The position numbers and the translations under genes are program-made. A DNA stretch of 64,000 nucleotides. It comes from Mycolicibacterium sphagni (GTDB taxonomy: Bacteria; Actinomycetota; Actinomycetes; Mycobacteriales; Mycobacteriaceae). The notes beneath the pieces are model-generated. The model was not told the origin of the DNA and did not search any database. It saw nothing but the letters and a program-made list of their open reading frames with translations. The DNA lies in assembly GCF_013337765.1 (NCBI RefSeq), contig NZ_VBSB01000005.1, positions 372,001-436,000 of the forward strand, read 5' to 3'. Below, one piece after another: positions 54,676-62,713 of this stretch. Within the stretch, counting starts at the first letter, position 1. Each line of letters begins with the position of its first letter.

Positions 54676-57108
54676 ATGTCGGAACGCCCTCCGGCCGGCG
54701 CGACAATCATCAAGCTGGCCTGGTGCTGCCTATTGGCCAGCGTGATACTCGCGGCGCTCCTGTTTCCGGTGGTCGGCGGCGTGGGGCTGATGTCCAACCG
54801 CGCCTCGGACGTTGTCGCCAACGGCTCGGCCCAACTGGTCGAGGGTGAAGTGCCCGCCGTGACGACCATGGTCGACGCCAAGGGCAACCCCATCGCGTGG
54901 CTGTACTCGCAGCGCCGATTCGAGGTTCCCAGCGACAAGATCGCCGACACGATGAAGCTGGCAATCGTTTCGATTGAGGACAAGCGGTTTGCCGAACATA
55001 ACGGTGTCGACTGGAAAGGCACACTGACCGGCCTGGCCGGCTACGCCTCCGGCGACGTGGACACTCGCGGCGGATCGACCATCGAGCAGCAGTACGTGAA
55101 GAACTACCAGCTGCTGGTGATCGCACAGACCGACGCCGAGAAGCGCGCAGCGGTGGAGACCACGCCCGCACGCAAGCTCCGCGAGATCCGGATGGCGCTG
55201 ACGCTCGACAAGACGTTCACCAAGCCGGAGATCCTGACCCGCTATCTGAACCTGGTCAGCTTCGGTAACGGCGCGTTCGGCATCCAGGACGCCGCGCAGA
55301 CCTACTTCGGTATCGACGCCTCGCAGCTGAACTGGCAGCAGTCCGCACTGCTGGCCGGGATGGTGCAGTCGACCAGCACGCTGAACCCGTACACCAATCC
55401 CGATGGCGCACTGGCCCGCCGCAATCTCGTGCTCGACACGTTGATCGACAACGAGCCCAAGTTCGCCGACGAGCTGCGCGCCGCCAAACAGGAGCCGCTT
55501 GGCATCCTGCCGCAGCCCAACGAATTGCCACGCGGCTGCATCGCCGCCGGCGACCGGGCCTTCTTCTGCGACTACGTACAGGAGTATCTGGCCCGCGCGG
55601 GCATTACCAAGGACCAGCTCTCCCGCGGTGGTTACCTGATCAAGACGACGCTGGATCCCGACGTCCAGAACTCGGTCAAATCGGCCGTCGACTCGATCGC
55701 GGCCCCCGACATCCAGGGCATCGCGAGCGTGATGAGCGTCGTGCTGCCGGGCAAGACCGCACACCCCGTTGTCGCGATGGTCAGCAACCGTACCTATGGC
55801 CTGAATTCGGCGGTCGGGGAAACCATGCAGCCGCAACCGTTTTCGCTTGCCGGTGACGGCGCCGGATCGATTTTCAAGATCTTCACCACGGCCGCTGCCC
55901 TGGATATGGGGATGGGGATCAACGCCAACCTCGACGCCCCGGTGCGGTTCGAGGCCAAGGGACTGGGCAGCGGCGGCGCCAAGGGCTGCCCCAGAGACAC
56001 CTGGTGTGTTCAGAACGCGGGCAACTACCGCGGCTCGATGAGCGTCACCGACGCACTGGCCACCTCGCCCAACACCGCCTTCGCCAAGCTCATCTCGCAG
56101 GTGGGCGTGCAGCGCACGGTCGACATGGCGGTCAAGCTGGGGCTGCGCTCCTACGCCGAGCCGGGTACCGCGCGCCCGTACGACCCGGACAGCAACGAGA
56201 GCCTGGCCGACTTCATCAAGCGCCAGAACCTCGGGTCGTTCACGCTGGGCCCGATCGAGGTGAACGCTCTCGAGCTGTCCAACGTGGCGGCCACCCTGGC
56301 CTCCGGCGGCGCGTGGTGCCCGCCGAACCCGATCGACAAGCTCTATGACCGCAACGGCAACGAGGTATCGGTCACCACCGAGACCTGCGACCAGGTGGTG
56401 CCCGAGGGCCTGGCCAATACCCTGTCCAACGCACTGAGCAAGGACGACATCAGCGGCACCGCGGCCGGATCGGCCAGCTCCACGGGCTGGAACCTGCCGA
56501 TGTCGGGCAAGACCGGCACCACCGAGGCGCACCGGTCCTCGGGCTTCGTCGGCTACACCAACCACTACGCCGCGGCCGCCTATATCTATGACGACTCGCC
56601 CACCCCGTCGGACCTGTGCTCGTGGCCGTTGCGGCAGTGCGGTGACGGCAATCTCTACGGCGGCAACGAACCCGCCAAAACGTGGTTCACCGCGATGAAA
56701 CCGATCGCCCAGAGCTTCGGTGACATCGCGCTACCGCCCACCGATCCCCGCTTCGTCGACGGCGCCCCGGGCTCGCGGGTGCCCAGCGTCTCGGGCCTGC
56801 CTCAGGGCTCCGCGCGGGACCGGCTCAAGGACGCCGGATTCCAGGTCGCCGACCAGTCCACCCCGGTCAACAGCGTGGCGCCCGCCGGCGAGGTGGTCGG
56901 CACGTCGCCCAGCGGGCAGACCGTGCCCGGTTCGATCGTGACGATCCAGGTCAGCAACGGAATCCCACCGGCACCGCCGCCGCCCCCGCCGGGGGCGCTG
57001 CCGATACCGGGTCTGGATGGCGCCCCGTTCGGGCAGACCGTCGTCGAGATCCCCGGATTGCCGCCGATCACGGTCCCCCTACTGGCCCCGCCACCGCCGC
57101 CGCCATAA
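54676..57108 (+). CDS. ponA2: Class A penicillin-binding protein PBP1-type with PASTA domain
   Basis: 810 aa, bifunctional peptidoglycan synthase. One N-terminal membrane helix (about 13-35). The GT51 glycosyltransferase domain (about 70-260) has the catalytic Glu in SIEDKRFAEHNGVD and the RGGSTIEQQYVKN motif. The transpeptidase domain has SxxK in GAGSIFKIFT, SxN in TSPNTAF and KTG in MSGKTGTTEAH. One PASTA domain (PSVSGLPQGSARDRLKDAGF) and a Pro-rich tail end the protein. All active-site motifs are intact. In M. tuberculosis PonA2 matters for stress and dormancy survival. Confidence 0.97.
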   Translation: MSERPPAGATIIKLAWCCLLASVILAALLFPVVGGVGLMSNRASDVVANGSAQLVEGEVPAVTTMVDAKGNPIAWLYSQRRFEVPSDKIADTMKLAIVSIEDKRFAEHNGVDWKGTLTGLAGYASGDVDTRGGSTIEQQYVKNYQLLVIAQTDAEKRAAVETTPARKLREIRMALTLDKTFTKPEILTRYLNLVSFGNGAFGIQDAAQTYFGIDASQLNWQQSALLAGMVQSTSTLNPYTNPDGALARRNLVLDTLIDNEPKFADELRAAKQEPLGILPQPNELPRGCIAAGDRAFFCDYVQEYLARAGITKDQLSRGGYLIKTTLDPDVQNSVKSAVDSIAAPDIQGIASVMSVVLPGKTAHPVVAMVSNRTYGLNSAVGETMQPQPFSLAGDGAGSIFKIFTTAAALDMGMGINANLDAPVRFEAKGLGSGGAKGCPRDTWCVQNAGNYRGSMSVTDALATSPNTAFAKLISQVGVQRTVDMAVKLGLRSYAEPGTARPYDPDSNESLADFIKRQNLGSFTLGPIEVNALELSNVAATLASGGAWCPPNPIDKLYDRNGNEVSVTTETCDQVVPEGLANTLSNALSKDDISGTAAGSASSTGWNLPMSGKTGTTEAHRSSGFVGYTNHYAAAAYIYDDSPTPSDLCSWPLRQCGDGNLYGGNEPAKTWFTAMKPIAQSFGDIALPPTDPRFVDGAPGSRVPSVSGLPQGSARDRLKDAGFQVADQSTPVNSVAPAGEVVGTSPSGQTVPGSIVTIQVSNGIPPAPPPPPPGALPIPGLDGAPFGQTVVEIPGLPPITVPLLAPPPPPP

Positions 57109-57169
57109 CGCGGGCGCATTGTCAGGATTTCGCAACACGCTCGACCCAATGAACCTCAACGGAGGGCAG

Positions 57170-57175
57170 TATTCT
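57170..57175 (+). promoter_or_regulatory. Probable leaderless -10 box (TATTCT) for the metallophosphoesterase
   Basis: TATTCT is followed by 7 nt and the ATG at 57183. Confidence 0.55.
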
Positions 57176-57182
57176 GGCCGGT

Positions 57183-58139
57183 ATGGCTGTGCCGTCCGCA
57201 GTGAAGTCGTCCGCCCTCGCCGCCGCCGGCTCGGTCGCGCTTGCGCTCGGCTACGCCACCGTCATCGAGCGCAATGCGTTCGTCGTCCGCGAAGTGACCA
57301 TGCCGGTGCTCTCCCCGGGCTCCACTCCCCTGCGGGTGCTGCACCTCAGCGATATCCATATGCGCCCGCAGCAGCGACACAAGCAGGCCTGGCTGCGCGA
57401 GCTGGCGCGCTGGGAGCCCGACCTGGTGGTCAACACCGGCGACAACCTCTCGCACCCCAAGGCGGTGCCGGCCGTGGTGCAGGCCGTCGGTGACCTGTTG
57501 TCGGTGCCGGGCGTCTTCGTGTTCGGCAGCAACGACTACTTCGCGCCCAAGCTGAAGAACCCGGCCAAGTATCTGTACGACCGCAACAGCCGCATCCATG
57601 GCAAGCCGCTACCGTGGCAAGACCTGCGGGCGGCGTTCACCGAACGCGGTTGGCTGGACCTGACCCACACCCGGCGCGACGTCGAGGTGGCCGGGTTGAC
57701 GATCGCCGCCGCCGGCGTCGACGACCCGCATCTTGGACGAGACCGCTACGACACCATCGCCGGTCCGCCCAACCCGACGGCCAATCTCTCCCTCGGCGTC
57801 GCCCACGCTCCCTACACCCGGGTGCTGGACCGCTTCGCCGCCGACGGCTATCAGCTGATCATGGCCGGGCATACTCACGGCGGACAGCTGTGCCTGCCCT
57901 TCTACGGCGCGATCGTCACCAACTGCGACCTGGACCGCTCCCGCGCAAAGGGGGCGTCCCGGTGGGGCGCGGACACCGCCCTGCACGTGTCCGCGGGCAT
58001 AGGCACCAGTCCGTACTCACCGTTCCGGTTCTGCTGCCGCCCGGAGGCCACCCTGCTGACCTTGGTGGGCGCGCCGACCGGCGGCCACGACGAAACGCGA
58101 AGCGTAGTGCGATCCAGCCCTACCGCTTCCGTCCGGTGA
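57183..58139 (+). CDS. Metallophosphoesterase (Rv3683 homologue)
   Basis: 318 aa with a hydrophobic N-terminal segment, so probably membrane-attached. Calcineurin-fold motifs: HLSDIHMRPQQ (motif I), VNTGDNLSH (II), FGSNDYFAPK (III, Asn-Asp in place of Asn-His) and IMAGHTHGGQLCLP (V). Close in pattern to YkuE-like lipid or peptidoglycan-associated phosphoesterases. It lies directly after ponA2 on the same strand, with its own promoter box. Confidence 0.92.
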   Translation: MAVPSAVKSSALAAAGSVALALGYATVIERNAFVVREVTMPVLSPGSTPLRVLHLSDIHMRPQQRHKQAWLRELARWEPDLVVNTGDNLSHPKAVPAVVQAVGDLLSVPGVFVFGSNDYFAPKLKNPAKYLYDRNSRIHGKPLPWQDLRAAFTERGWLDLTHTRRDVEVAGLTIAAAGVDDPHLGRDRYDTIAGPPNPTANLSLGVAHAPYTRVLDRFAADGYQLIMAGHTHGGQLCLPFYGAIVTNCDLDRSRAKGASRWGADTALHVSAGIGTSPYSPFRFCCRPEATLLTLVGAPTGGHDETRSVVRSSPTASVR

Positions 58140-58164
58140 GCCCCGCCTGCTGTAGTCACCGGCG

Positions 58165-59286
58165 ATGACGACCGTCGCCGCTCACACCCGCCCCCGCGGC
58201 TGGGTAGACAACGCTATTCGGCTGATCGAGGCCGATAGCCGCCGGAGCGCCGACACTCACCTGCTGCGCTACCCGCTGCCGATGTCGTGGTGCGCGAGCG
58301 CGGATATCGCGCTGTACCTCAAAGATGAGTCGACGCACATCACCGGCAGCCTCAAGCACCGGCTGGCGCGCTCACTGTTCTTGTACGGGCTGTGCAACGG
58401 CTGGATCGACGAACACACCACCATCGTCGAAGCGTCGTCGGGGTCGACCGCGGTGTCGGAGGCGTATTTCGCCGCACTGCTGGGCCTTCCGTTCGTCGCG
58501 GTGATGACGGCCTCCACGAGCGCTTCGAAGGTCAAGCTCATCGAGGCCCAGGGCGGGCGGTGCCACTTCGTCGAGCGGCCCGGTGACGTCTACACCGAGG
58601 CGCAGCGGATCGCCGACGAGACCGGCGGGCATTACCTGGATCAGTTCACCAACGCCGAGCGGGCCACCGACTGGCGGGGCAACAACAACATCGCCGAGTC
58701 GATCTATCGGCAGATGGGCGCCGAACGTCATCCGATTCCGGAGTGGATCGTGGTGGGCGCGGGCACCGGGGGTACCAGCGCCACAATCGGGCGCTACATC
58801 CGATACCGGCGTCACGACACCAAGCTGTGCGTGGTCGACCCGGAGAACTCGGCGTTCTTCCCGTCCTACGCACAGGGCCGGAGCGACGTCGTCACCGGAT
58901 CGTCGTCGCGGATCGAAGGCATCGGCCGCCCGCGGGTGGAGCCGTCATTTCTGCCCGACATCGTCGACCGGATGGTCAGAGTTCCCGATGCCGCGTCGAT
59001 CGCGGCGGCCCATCACGTGTCGCGCGTTCTCGGACGACGGGTCGGCCCGTCGACCGGGACCAATGTCTGGGGTGCGTTCGGCTTACTGGCCGAGATGGTC
59101 GCCGCCGGGGTGGGCGGCTCGGTCGTCACCCTGATCGCCGATAGCGGCGACCGCTATTCCGACACCTACTACGAACCCGCCTGGCTAGCGGCTCACGACC
59201 TCGACCCGAGCGTGTATGCCGGCGCACTGGCCGAATTCGAACGCTCCTGCGGTTGGGTCTGGTCCGGCTCGTCGACCGCGTCGTAA
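58165..59286 (+). CDS. cds1: PLP-dependent cysteine synthase-family enzyme, Cds1-type cysteine desulfhydrase (Rv3684 homologue)
   Basis: 373 aa fold type II PLP enzyme. The Schiff-base Lys is in [11 protein letters not shown] (about residue 59), and the phosphate-binding loop is [12 protein letters not shown]. The substrate loop is [11 protein letters not shown]. From memory Rv3684 was shown to release H2S from cysteine (Cds1), so this homologue is expected to do the same. It starts 26 bases after the phosphoesterase gene, and its 3' end is overlapped by a small opposite-strand reading frame. Confidence 0.9.
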   Translation: MTTVAAHTRPRGWVDNAIRLIEADSRRSADTHLLRYPLPMSWCASADIALYLKDESTHITGSLKHRLARSLFLYGLCNGWIDEHTTIVEASSGSTAVSEAYFAALLGLPFVAVMTASTSASKVKLIEAQGGRCHFVERPGDVYTEAQRIADETGGHYLDQFTNAERATDWRGNNNIAESIYRQMGAERHPIPEWIVVGAGTGGTSATIGRYIRYRRHDTKLCVVDPENSAFFPSYAQGRSDVVTGSSSRIEGIGRPRVEPSFLPDIVDRMVRVPDAASIAAAHHVSRVLGRRVGPSTGTNVWGAFGLLAEMVAAGVGGSVVTLIADSGDRYSDTYYEPAWLAAHDLDPSVYAGALAEFERSCGWVWSGSSTAS

Positions 59287-59363
59287 TCGCCGGTCACGAC
59301 CAGCCACAGCGCAGCTAGCAGGAAAAATCCCCCGTAAACAACGGCCCCCAAAGCGGTCATCAT
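59193..59363 (-). CDS. Possible small membrane protein, antisense to the cds1 3' end
   Basis: 56-aa reading frame starting [20 protein letters not shown] with a hydrophobic helix at about residues 4-24, then an acidic polar tail. GGAG lies 4-5 nt before the ATG pair at 59363/59360. About 94 bases overlap cds1 on the opposite strand. Hydropathy and the ribosome binding site favour a real gene, but there is no family match that I can name. Confidence 0.5.
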   Translation of the reverse strand: MMTALGAVVYGGFFLLAALWLVVTGDYDAVDEPDQTQPQERSNSASAPAYTLGSRS

Positions 59364-59534
59364 CCGCTCCACCCTTTCGCTGGCTCGGCGTGCAAATGGT
59401 CACGCGCCGACAGTGTGCATAACGCCACCGACAAGTCAGATCCATCCCGCGACACGCCGCGAGTTGCTCACCGGGGTCCGACAAGCCGTTTGGCTTCTCA
59501 CCGGGCACGTGCGATACGCTGTCGTGGCTTCACG

Positions 59535-59608
<74 letters not shown>

Positions 59609-59626
59609 CTCGTGTTTTCGCAGTAG

Positions 59627-59660
59627 GGCCTTGATCGAGTAATTCGGTCGAGGCCTTTTT
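59627..59660 (+). terminator. Rho-independent terminator after tRNA-Pro
   Basis: 12-bp stem GGCCTTGATCGA/TCGGTCGAGGCC (two G-U pairs), 5-base loop, then TTTTT. Confidence 0.85.
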
Positions 59661-59675
59661 ACTTGCGCCTGTAGA

Positions 59676-61022
59676 TCAGAGTCCGAGTGCTGCGTAGATG
59701 CCGGACCGCTCCCGGTACGCGTCCGGCAGCGGCGCGAAGATCGTCCAGTCGTGGAACTGACCTTCCCGGAGCACGAACGTGAAGTCGGCACCCGTCGCGA
59801 TCGCCTTGTCGCGCAGCCGCAGCGCTTGCTGGGTCAGCAGATCGTGCGAGCTCGAATACACCGTGGTGGTCGGCAGGCCCGCCAGCGAGCCGAAAATCGG
59901 GCTGACGACGGGATCGCTCGGGTCCAGATCGCCCGCCCAGGTCAGCAGGTTGTTGTCGTGCCCGTCGGCGGGATTGCCCAACAGCGGGTCGTCGACCGGG
60001 TTGTCGAATGTGTCGCTCAGGTCGAGGGCCGGTGCCAGCAGGAGCAGGCGATGGGGCTGGGTGCCATTGCGCTTCACGATCTCCTGAAGAGCGGCCAACG
60101 CGATGGCGCCGCCCGCCGAGTCCCCCTCCACGCTGACATTGTCCGAGCCGTGCGCCGCGATCTGCGCGCTGATGAAATCGGCCATGACGGGAACGTCGGT
60201 TGCCGCATTGCCAACTGGGGCAAGGGTATACAGCGGGACCACGATGGTCGCGCCGGTGTCACGGGCCATATCGGTGTAGGTCCACCAGTGGAAGATGCTG
60301 ATCTGGCCGATGAACGAGCCGCCGTGGATGGCCACGACGTACTGCCCGCTGGGATCGTGCGGCGTCAGCGTCCACACGGCCATACCCTCGTATTCGGTCT
60401 TCTCCGCCTTGATTCCGGACAGTAGGAAGAAGTCGGGCACACCGTCGGTGAAGAACGGGATCTGCGCGCTGGTGCCGCTGAGGCTGAAGGGCAGATTGAA
60501 GGTCTTCGTCACGAAATTGATCAACCGCAGCCCGGCTACCACCGCACGTTGGATAGGCGTCGGTGGCGGACCGCTGTACAGGGTCTCGTCGACGGGCGGG
60601 GTGTCGGCGGCGGGCGCCGCCTCCGACGTCGCGGTCACGCGAGCCGAGGTCGCCCGGCTGACCAAAGTGGTTGTGGCAGCGGGCTTTGCGATAGCGGTCG
60701 CGGAAGAGTCCGTGGTCTCGTCGTCGCGACGGGTGACGCCAAGTACCGAAAGCGCCACCGCGACGACGTTGGGCGCCTTGGGAAGCTGATTCGCGGCGGC
60801 GGGTTTGGAAATCGACGTCACCGCTTGCCCATTGGCGGACGCGTGTGCCTTGTGCCGCGCACTCGAGGCCGCCGGTGCTTTGGCGGACGAGGATGACGCC
60901 GCACTTGACGAGGACCCCGTATCTGCCGACGCGACACCTTGGCCGGCGAGAAGAATTCCCGCTCCCACACCAAGGGCGGCGGCAAGCCCCCCGATTCGCC
61001 CGACGAACGCTGCTGCAGCCAT
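59676..61022 (-). CDS. Secreted HSL-type esterase with long disordered N-terminal linker
   Basis: 448 aa. A signal peptide covers about residues 1-34 (GAGILLAGQGVASA). A Ser/Ala/Thr-rich linker of about 110 residues follows, then an alpha/beta hydrolase: AIHGGSFIG (oxyanion), VEGDSAGGAIAL (nucleophile Ser), an acid in SSHDLLTQ and His in GQFHDWTIF. All catalytic parts are present. Such exported lipases/esterases are common in mycobacteria, and the substrate is probably an acyl ester in the envelope or host lipid. It is divergent from a TetR gene, with a palindrome between them. Confidence 0.9.
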   Translation of the reverse strand: MAAAAFVGRIGGLAAALGVGAGILLAGQGVASADTGSSSSAASSSSAKAPAASSARHKAHASANGQAVTSISKPAAANQLPKAPNVVAVALSVLGVTRRDDETTDSSATAIAKPAATTTLVSRATSARVTATSEAAPAADTPPVDETLYSGPPPTPIQRAVVAGLRLINFVTKTFNLPFSLSGTSAQIPFFTDGVPDFFLLSGIKAEKTEYEGMAVWTLTPHDPSGQYVVAIHGGSFIGQISIFHWWTYTDMARDTGATIVVPLYTLAPVGNAATDVPVMADFISAQIAAHGSDNVSVEGDSAGGAIALAALQEIVKRNGTQPHRLLLLAPALDLSDTFDNPVDDPLLGNPADGHDNNLLTWAGDLDPSDPVVSPIFGSLAGLPTTTVYSSSHDLLTQQALRLRDKAIATGADFTFVLREGQFHDWTIFAPLPDAYRERSGIYAALGL

Positions 61023-61061
61023 GGCGTGAACGTAGCACCGACCCAGTGCCGATGACGGCGT

Positions 61062-61079
61062 TTTCTATTTTCATAGAAA
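61062..61079. promoter_or_regulatory. Probable TetR operator, inverted repeat TTTCTAT-N4-ATAGAAA
   Basis: Perfect 7-base arms with a 4-base spacer, A/T-rich against the GC-rich surroundings, midway between the esterase start (61022) and the tetR start (61101). Confidence 0.7.
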
Positions 61080-61100
61080 CTCCGGCTAGATTGGTGGCCG

Positions 61101-61703
61101 ATGCGACGTAAGCCCGACGGAGATCAACGGCGCCGCGACCTCTGCGACGCGGCGATCACCGTGCTGGCCGCGCAAGGTGCCAAGGGCCTGAGCCACATCA
61201 AGGTCGACCGAGCCGCAGGCGTCGCGGAAGGAACGACGTCCGCGTATTTCCGCACCCGGGCAGCATTGCTGGTTGCCACCACGGAGCGGGTGGTCGAACT
61301 CGACCTGGTTGGCCTGCAGAAGGCCAAAAGTGCTGCCGGCGGCGAGGACCCGCAGACGCCACGGTTGGCCGACGTGGTGGCCGCAGCCGCACGCGAGCCG
61401 CACCTCACCCGGGCCAAAGCCCGCTACGAGCTGAACATGTTGGCCACGCGAGAACCGGCGATCTCCGATCTGGTCCGTCGCGCGAATGAGGGTTTCGTCG
61501 AGCTGTACCGCGACATGATGCTGCGCCTGCTGCCTGGCGGGCGTGACCTTCCGCCGTCGGTCATCGACGACCTGAGTGCCATCACACAGACGTTCATCAA
61601 CGGGCTACTGGGGCGTTATGTCGTTGGCGACTTCAGCATCAGCGAGCCCGACGACATCGACCGGTTGCTGCGAAGAATGGTTGCGGCCCAAGACTATTCG
61701 TAG
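61101..61703 (+). CDS. TetR family transcriptional regulator
   Basis: 200 aa. Helix-turn-helix at about residues 10-50 (HIKVDRAAGVAEGTTSAYF), then a helical ligand domain. TAGATT lies 8 nt before the ATG, so it may be leaderless. The divergent esterase and the TTTCTAT-N4-ATAGAAA palindrome between them suggest it represses the esterase and itself. Confidence 0.92.
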   Translation: MRRKPDGDQRRRDLCDAAITVLAAQGAKGLSHIKVDRAAGVAEGTTSAYFRTRAALLVATTERVVELDLVGLQKAKSAAGGEDPQTPRLADVVAAAAREPHLTRAKARYELNMLATREPAISDLVRRANEGFVELYRDMMLRLLPGGRDLPPSVIDDLSAITQTFINGLLGRYVVGDFSISEPDDIDRLLRRMVAAQDYS

Positions 61704-61906
61704 GACACGTTGAGTTCGTTCAGCGCGGTGTGCGCGCGCCGCTCGACGAACAGCGGAACGTACTCGCGGATTCGCGCACCGTTGAACCTCGCATGGAGTT
61801 CTTCCACCACCTCGGCAATGGTCGACGACGACAGCGTGGGATAGCTCAGTGCCAGCCGGTCAACGACTTCCCCGAGTTGCGTCGTTTCGTCCAACGCCCT
61901 AGTCAT
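61694..61906 (-). CDS. Small three-helix-bundle protein
   Basis: About 70 aa from ATG 61906 (MTRALDETTQLGEV). The helices are VVDRLALSYPTL, AEVVEELHARFNG and EYVPLFVERRAHTALN. It resembles the small three-helix-bundle dimerisation proteins annotated in many mycobacteria. Upstream in-frame starts run into the terminator hairpin at 61957-61997, so they are unlikely. No ribosome binding site is obvious. Its end overlaps the tetR stop by 10 bases. Confidence 0.65.
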   Translation of the reverse strand: MTRALDETTQLGEVVDRLALSYPTLSSSTIAEVVEELHARFNGARIREYVPLFVERRAHTALNELNVSYE

Positions 61907-61956
61907 CGCATTCAATTTCGCATTGCGTTCACGGGCCGTCAACCCTGCCGAATCTA

Positions 61957-61997
61957 AGAAAAATTCACCCCCGGGCCAATCAGCCCGAGGGTGAATC
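61957..61997 (-). terminator. Rho-independent terminator of the proline-rich protein gene
   Basis: Stem ATTCACCC.CGGGC/GCCCG.GGGTGAAT around CAATCA. On the minus strand it is followed by TTTTTC, 10 bases after the stop at 62007. Confidence 0.85.
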
Positions 61998-62006
61998 AAT
62001 TCCGCG

Positions 62007-62612
62007 TCAGAATGGCGGCGGCGGTAAAGCCGGCGGTGGCGGAAGCGGAGGTGGCGGCGGCAGAGGCGGTGAGCCGGGCAGGAACGGAATCCACGGCGGT
62101 GGCGGCAAAGCCGGCGGCGGCGGAAGCGGAGGCGGCAAGATCATGGGCGGTGGAGGCAGCGGACCCAATGCCGGCATCGGGCCGAGCGCCGGCGGCGGAG
62201 GCAACGCCGGGGCGGCCGGCACTGCGGCTGCCGAGAGTGCCGAGGGCACAGACGCAGCCGTCAGGCCCGCGAACGGATTGTTGCCGCCCTGGAACGCGGA
62301 GAACACCAGCGCAGAGCCCACGCTGCCGGCCACGGCGGTCGTGCCACCGATCGCACCATTGGCAATCGGTACCCCGATCGCCAGCCCCACGTTTTGCGCC
62401 GCCTGGTCCTGGGCGGTTTGACGGGCCTCGTCCACCGACTTACCAATGGTGTTGTTGTACGTGCTCGTCAAGCTGTCGAGGTACGTCTGCAGATCCGACC
62501 CTTGATCGGCCGGCTGAGGGGCGGCTGACGCCGCGCCAGCCGCCGCAAACAACGCCCCTAGCGACAACGACGTCGCAGCCACCACTCGAAGCGATGTATG
62601 TCGAAGGCTCAT
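62007..62612 (-). CDS. Secreted protein with proline-rich C terminus
   Basis: 201 aa. Signal peptide about residues 1-30 (LFAAAGAASA). A conserved-looking domain follows at about 33-120 (DLQTYLDSLTSTYNNTIGKS, then GGTTAVAGSVG). From residue 138 to the end runs a PPPP-repeat tail (ALPPPPALGPMPALGPLPPP and so on). AGGAAGGAGG precedes the ATG, so expression is probably high. Function unknown. It lies downstream of a multicopper oxidase on the same strand. Confidence 0.82.
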   Translation of the reverse strand: MSLRHTSLRVVAATSLSLGALFAAAGAASAAPQPADQGSDLQTYLDSLTSTYNNTIGKSVDEARQTAQDQAAQNVGLAIGVPIANGAIGGTTAVAGSVGSALVFSAFQGGNNPFAGLTAASVPSALSAAAVPAAPALPPPPALGPMPALGPLPPPPMILPPPLPPPPALPPPPWIPFLPGSPPLPPPPPLPPPPALPPPPF

Positions 62613-62713
62613 GTCGGCCTCCTTCCTGATGGAGCCATACTATCGGGCCGCGGCCTCGATAGACATCCCTCCATATTGACGTTGACGTCAAATATGCCAG
62701 CAACCGCAAAGGC

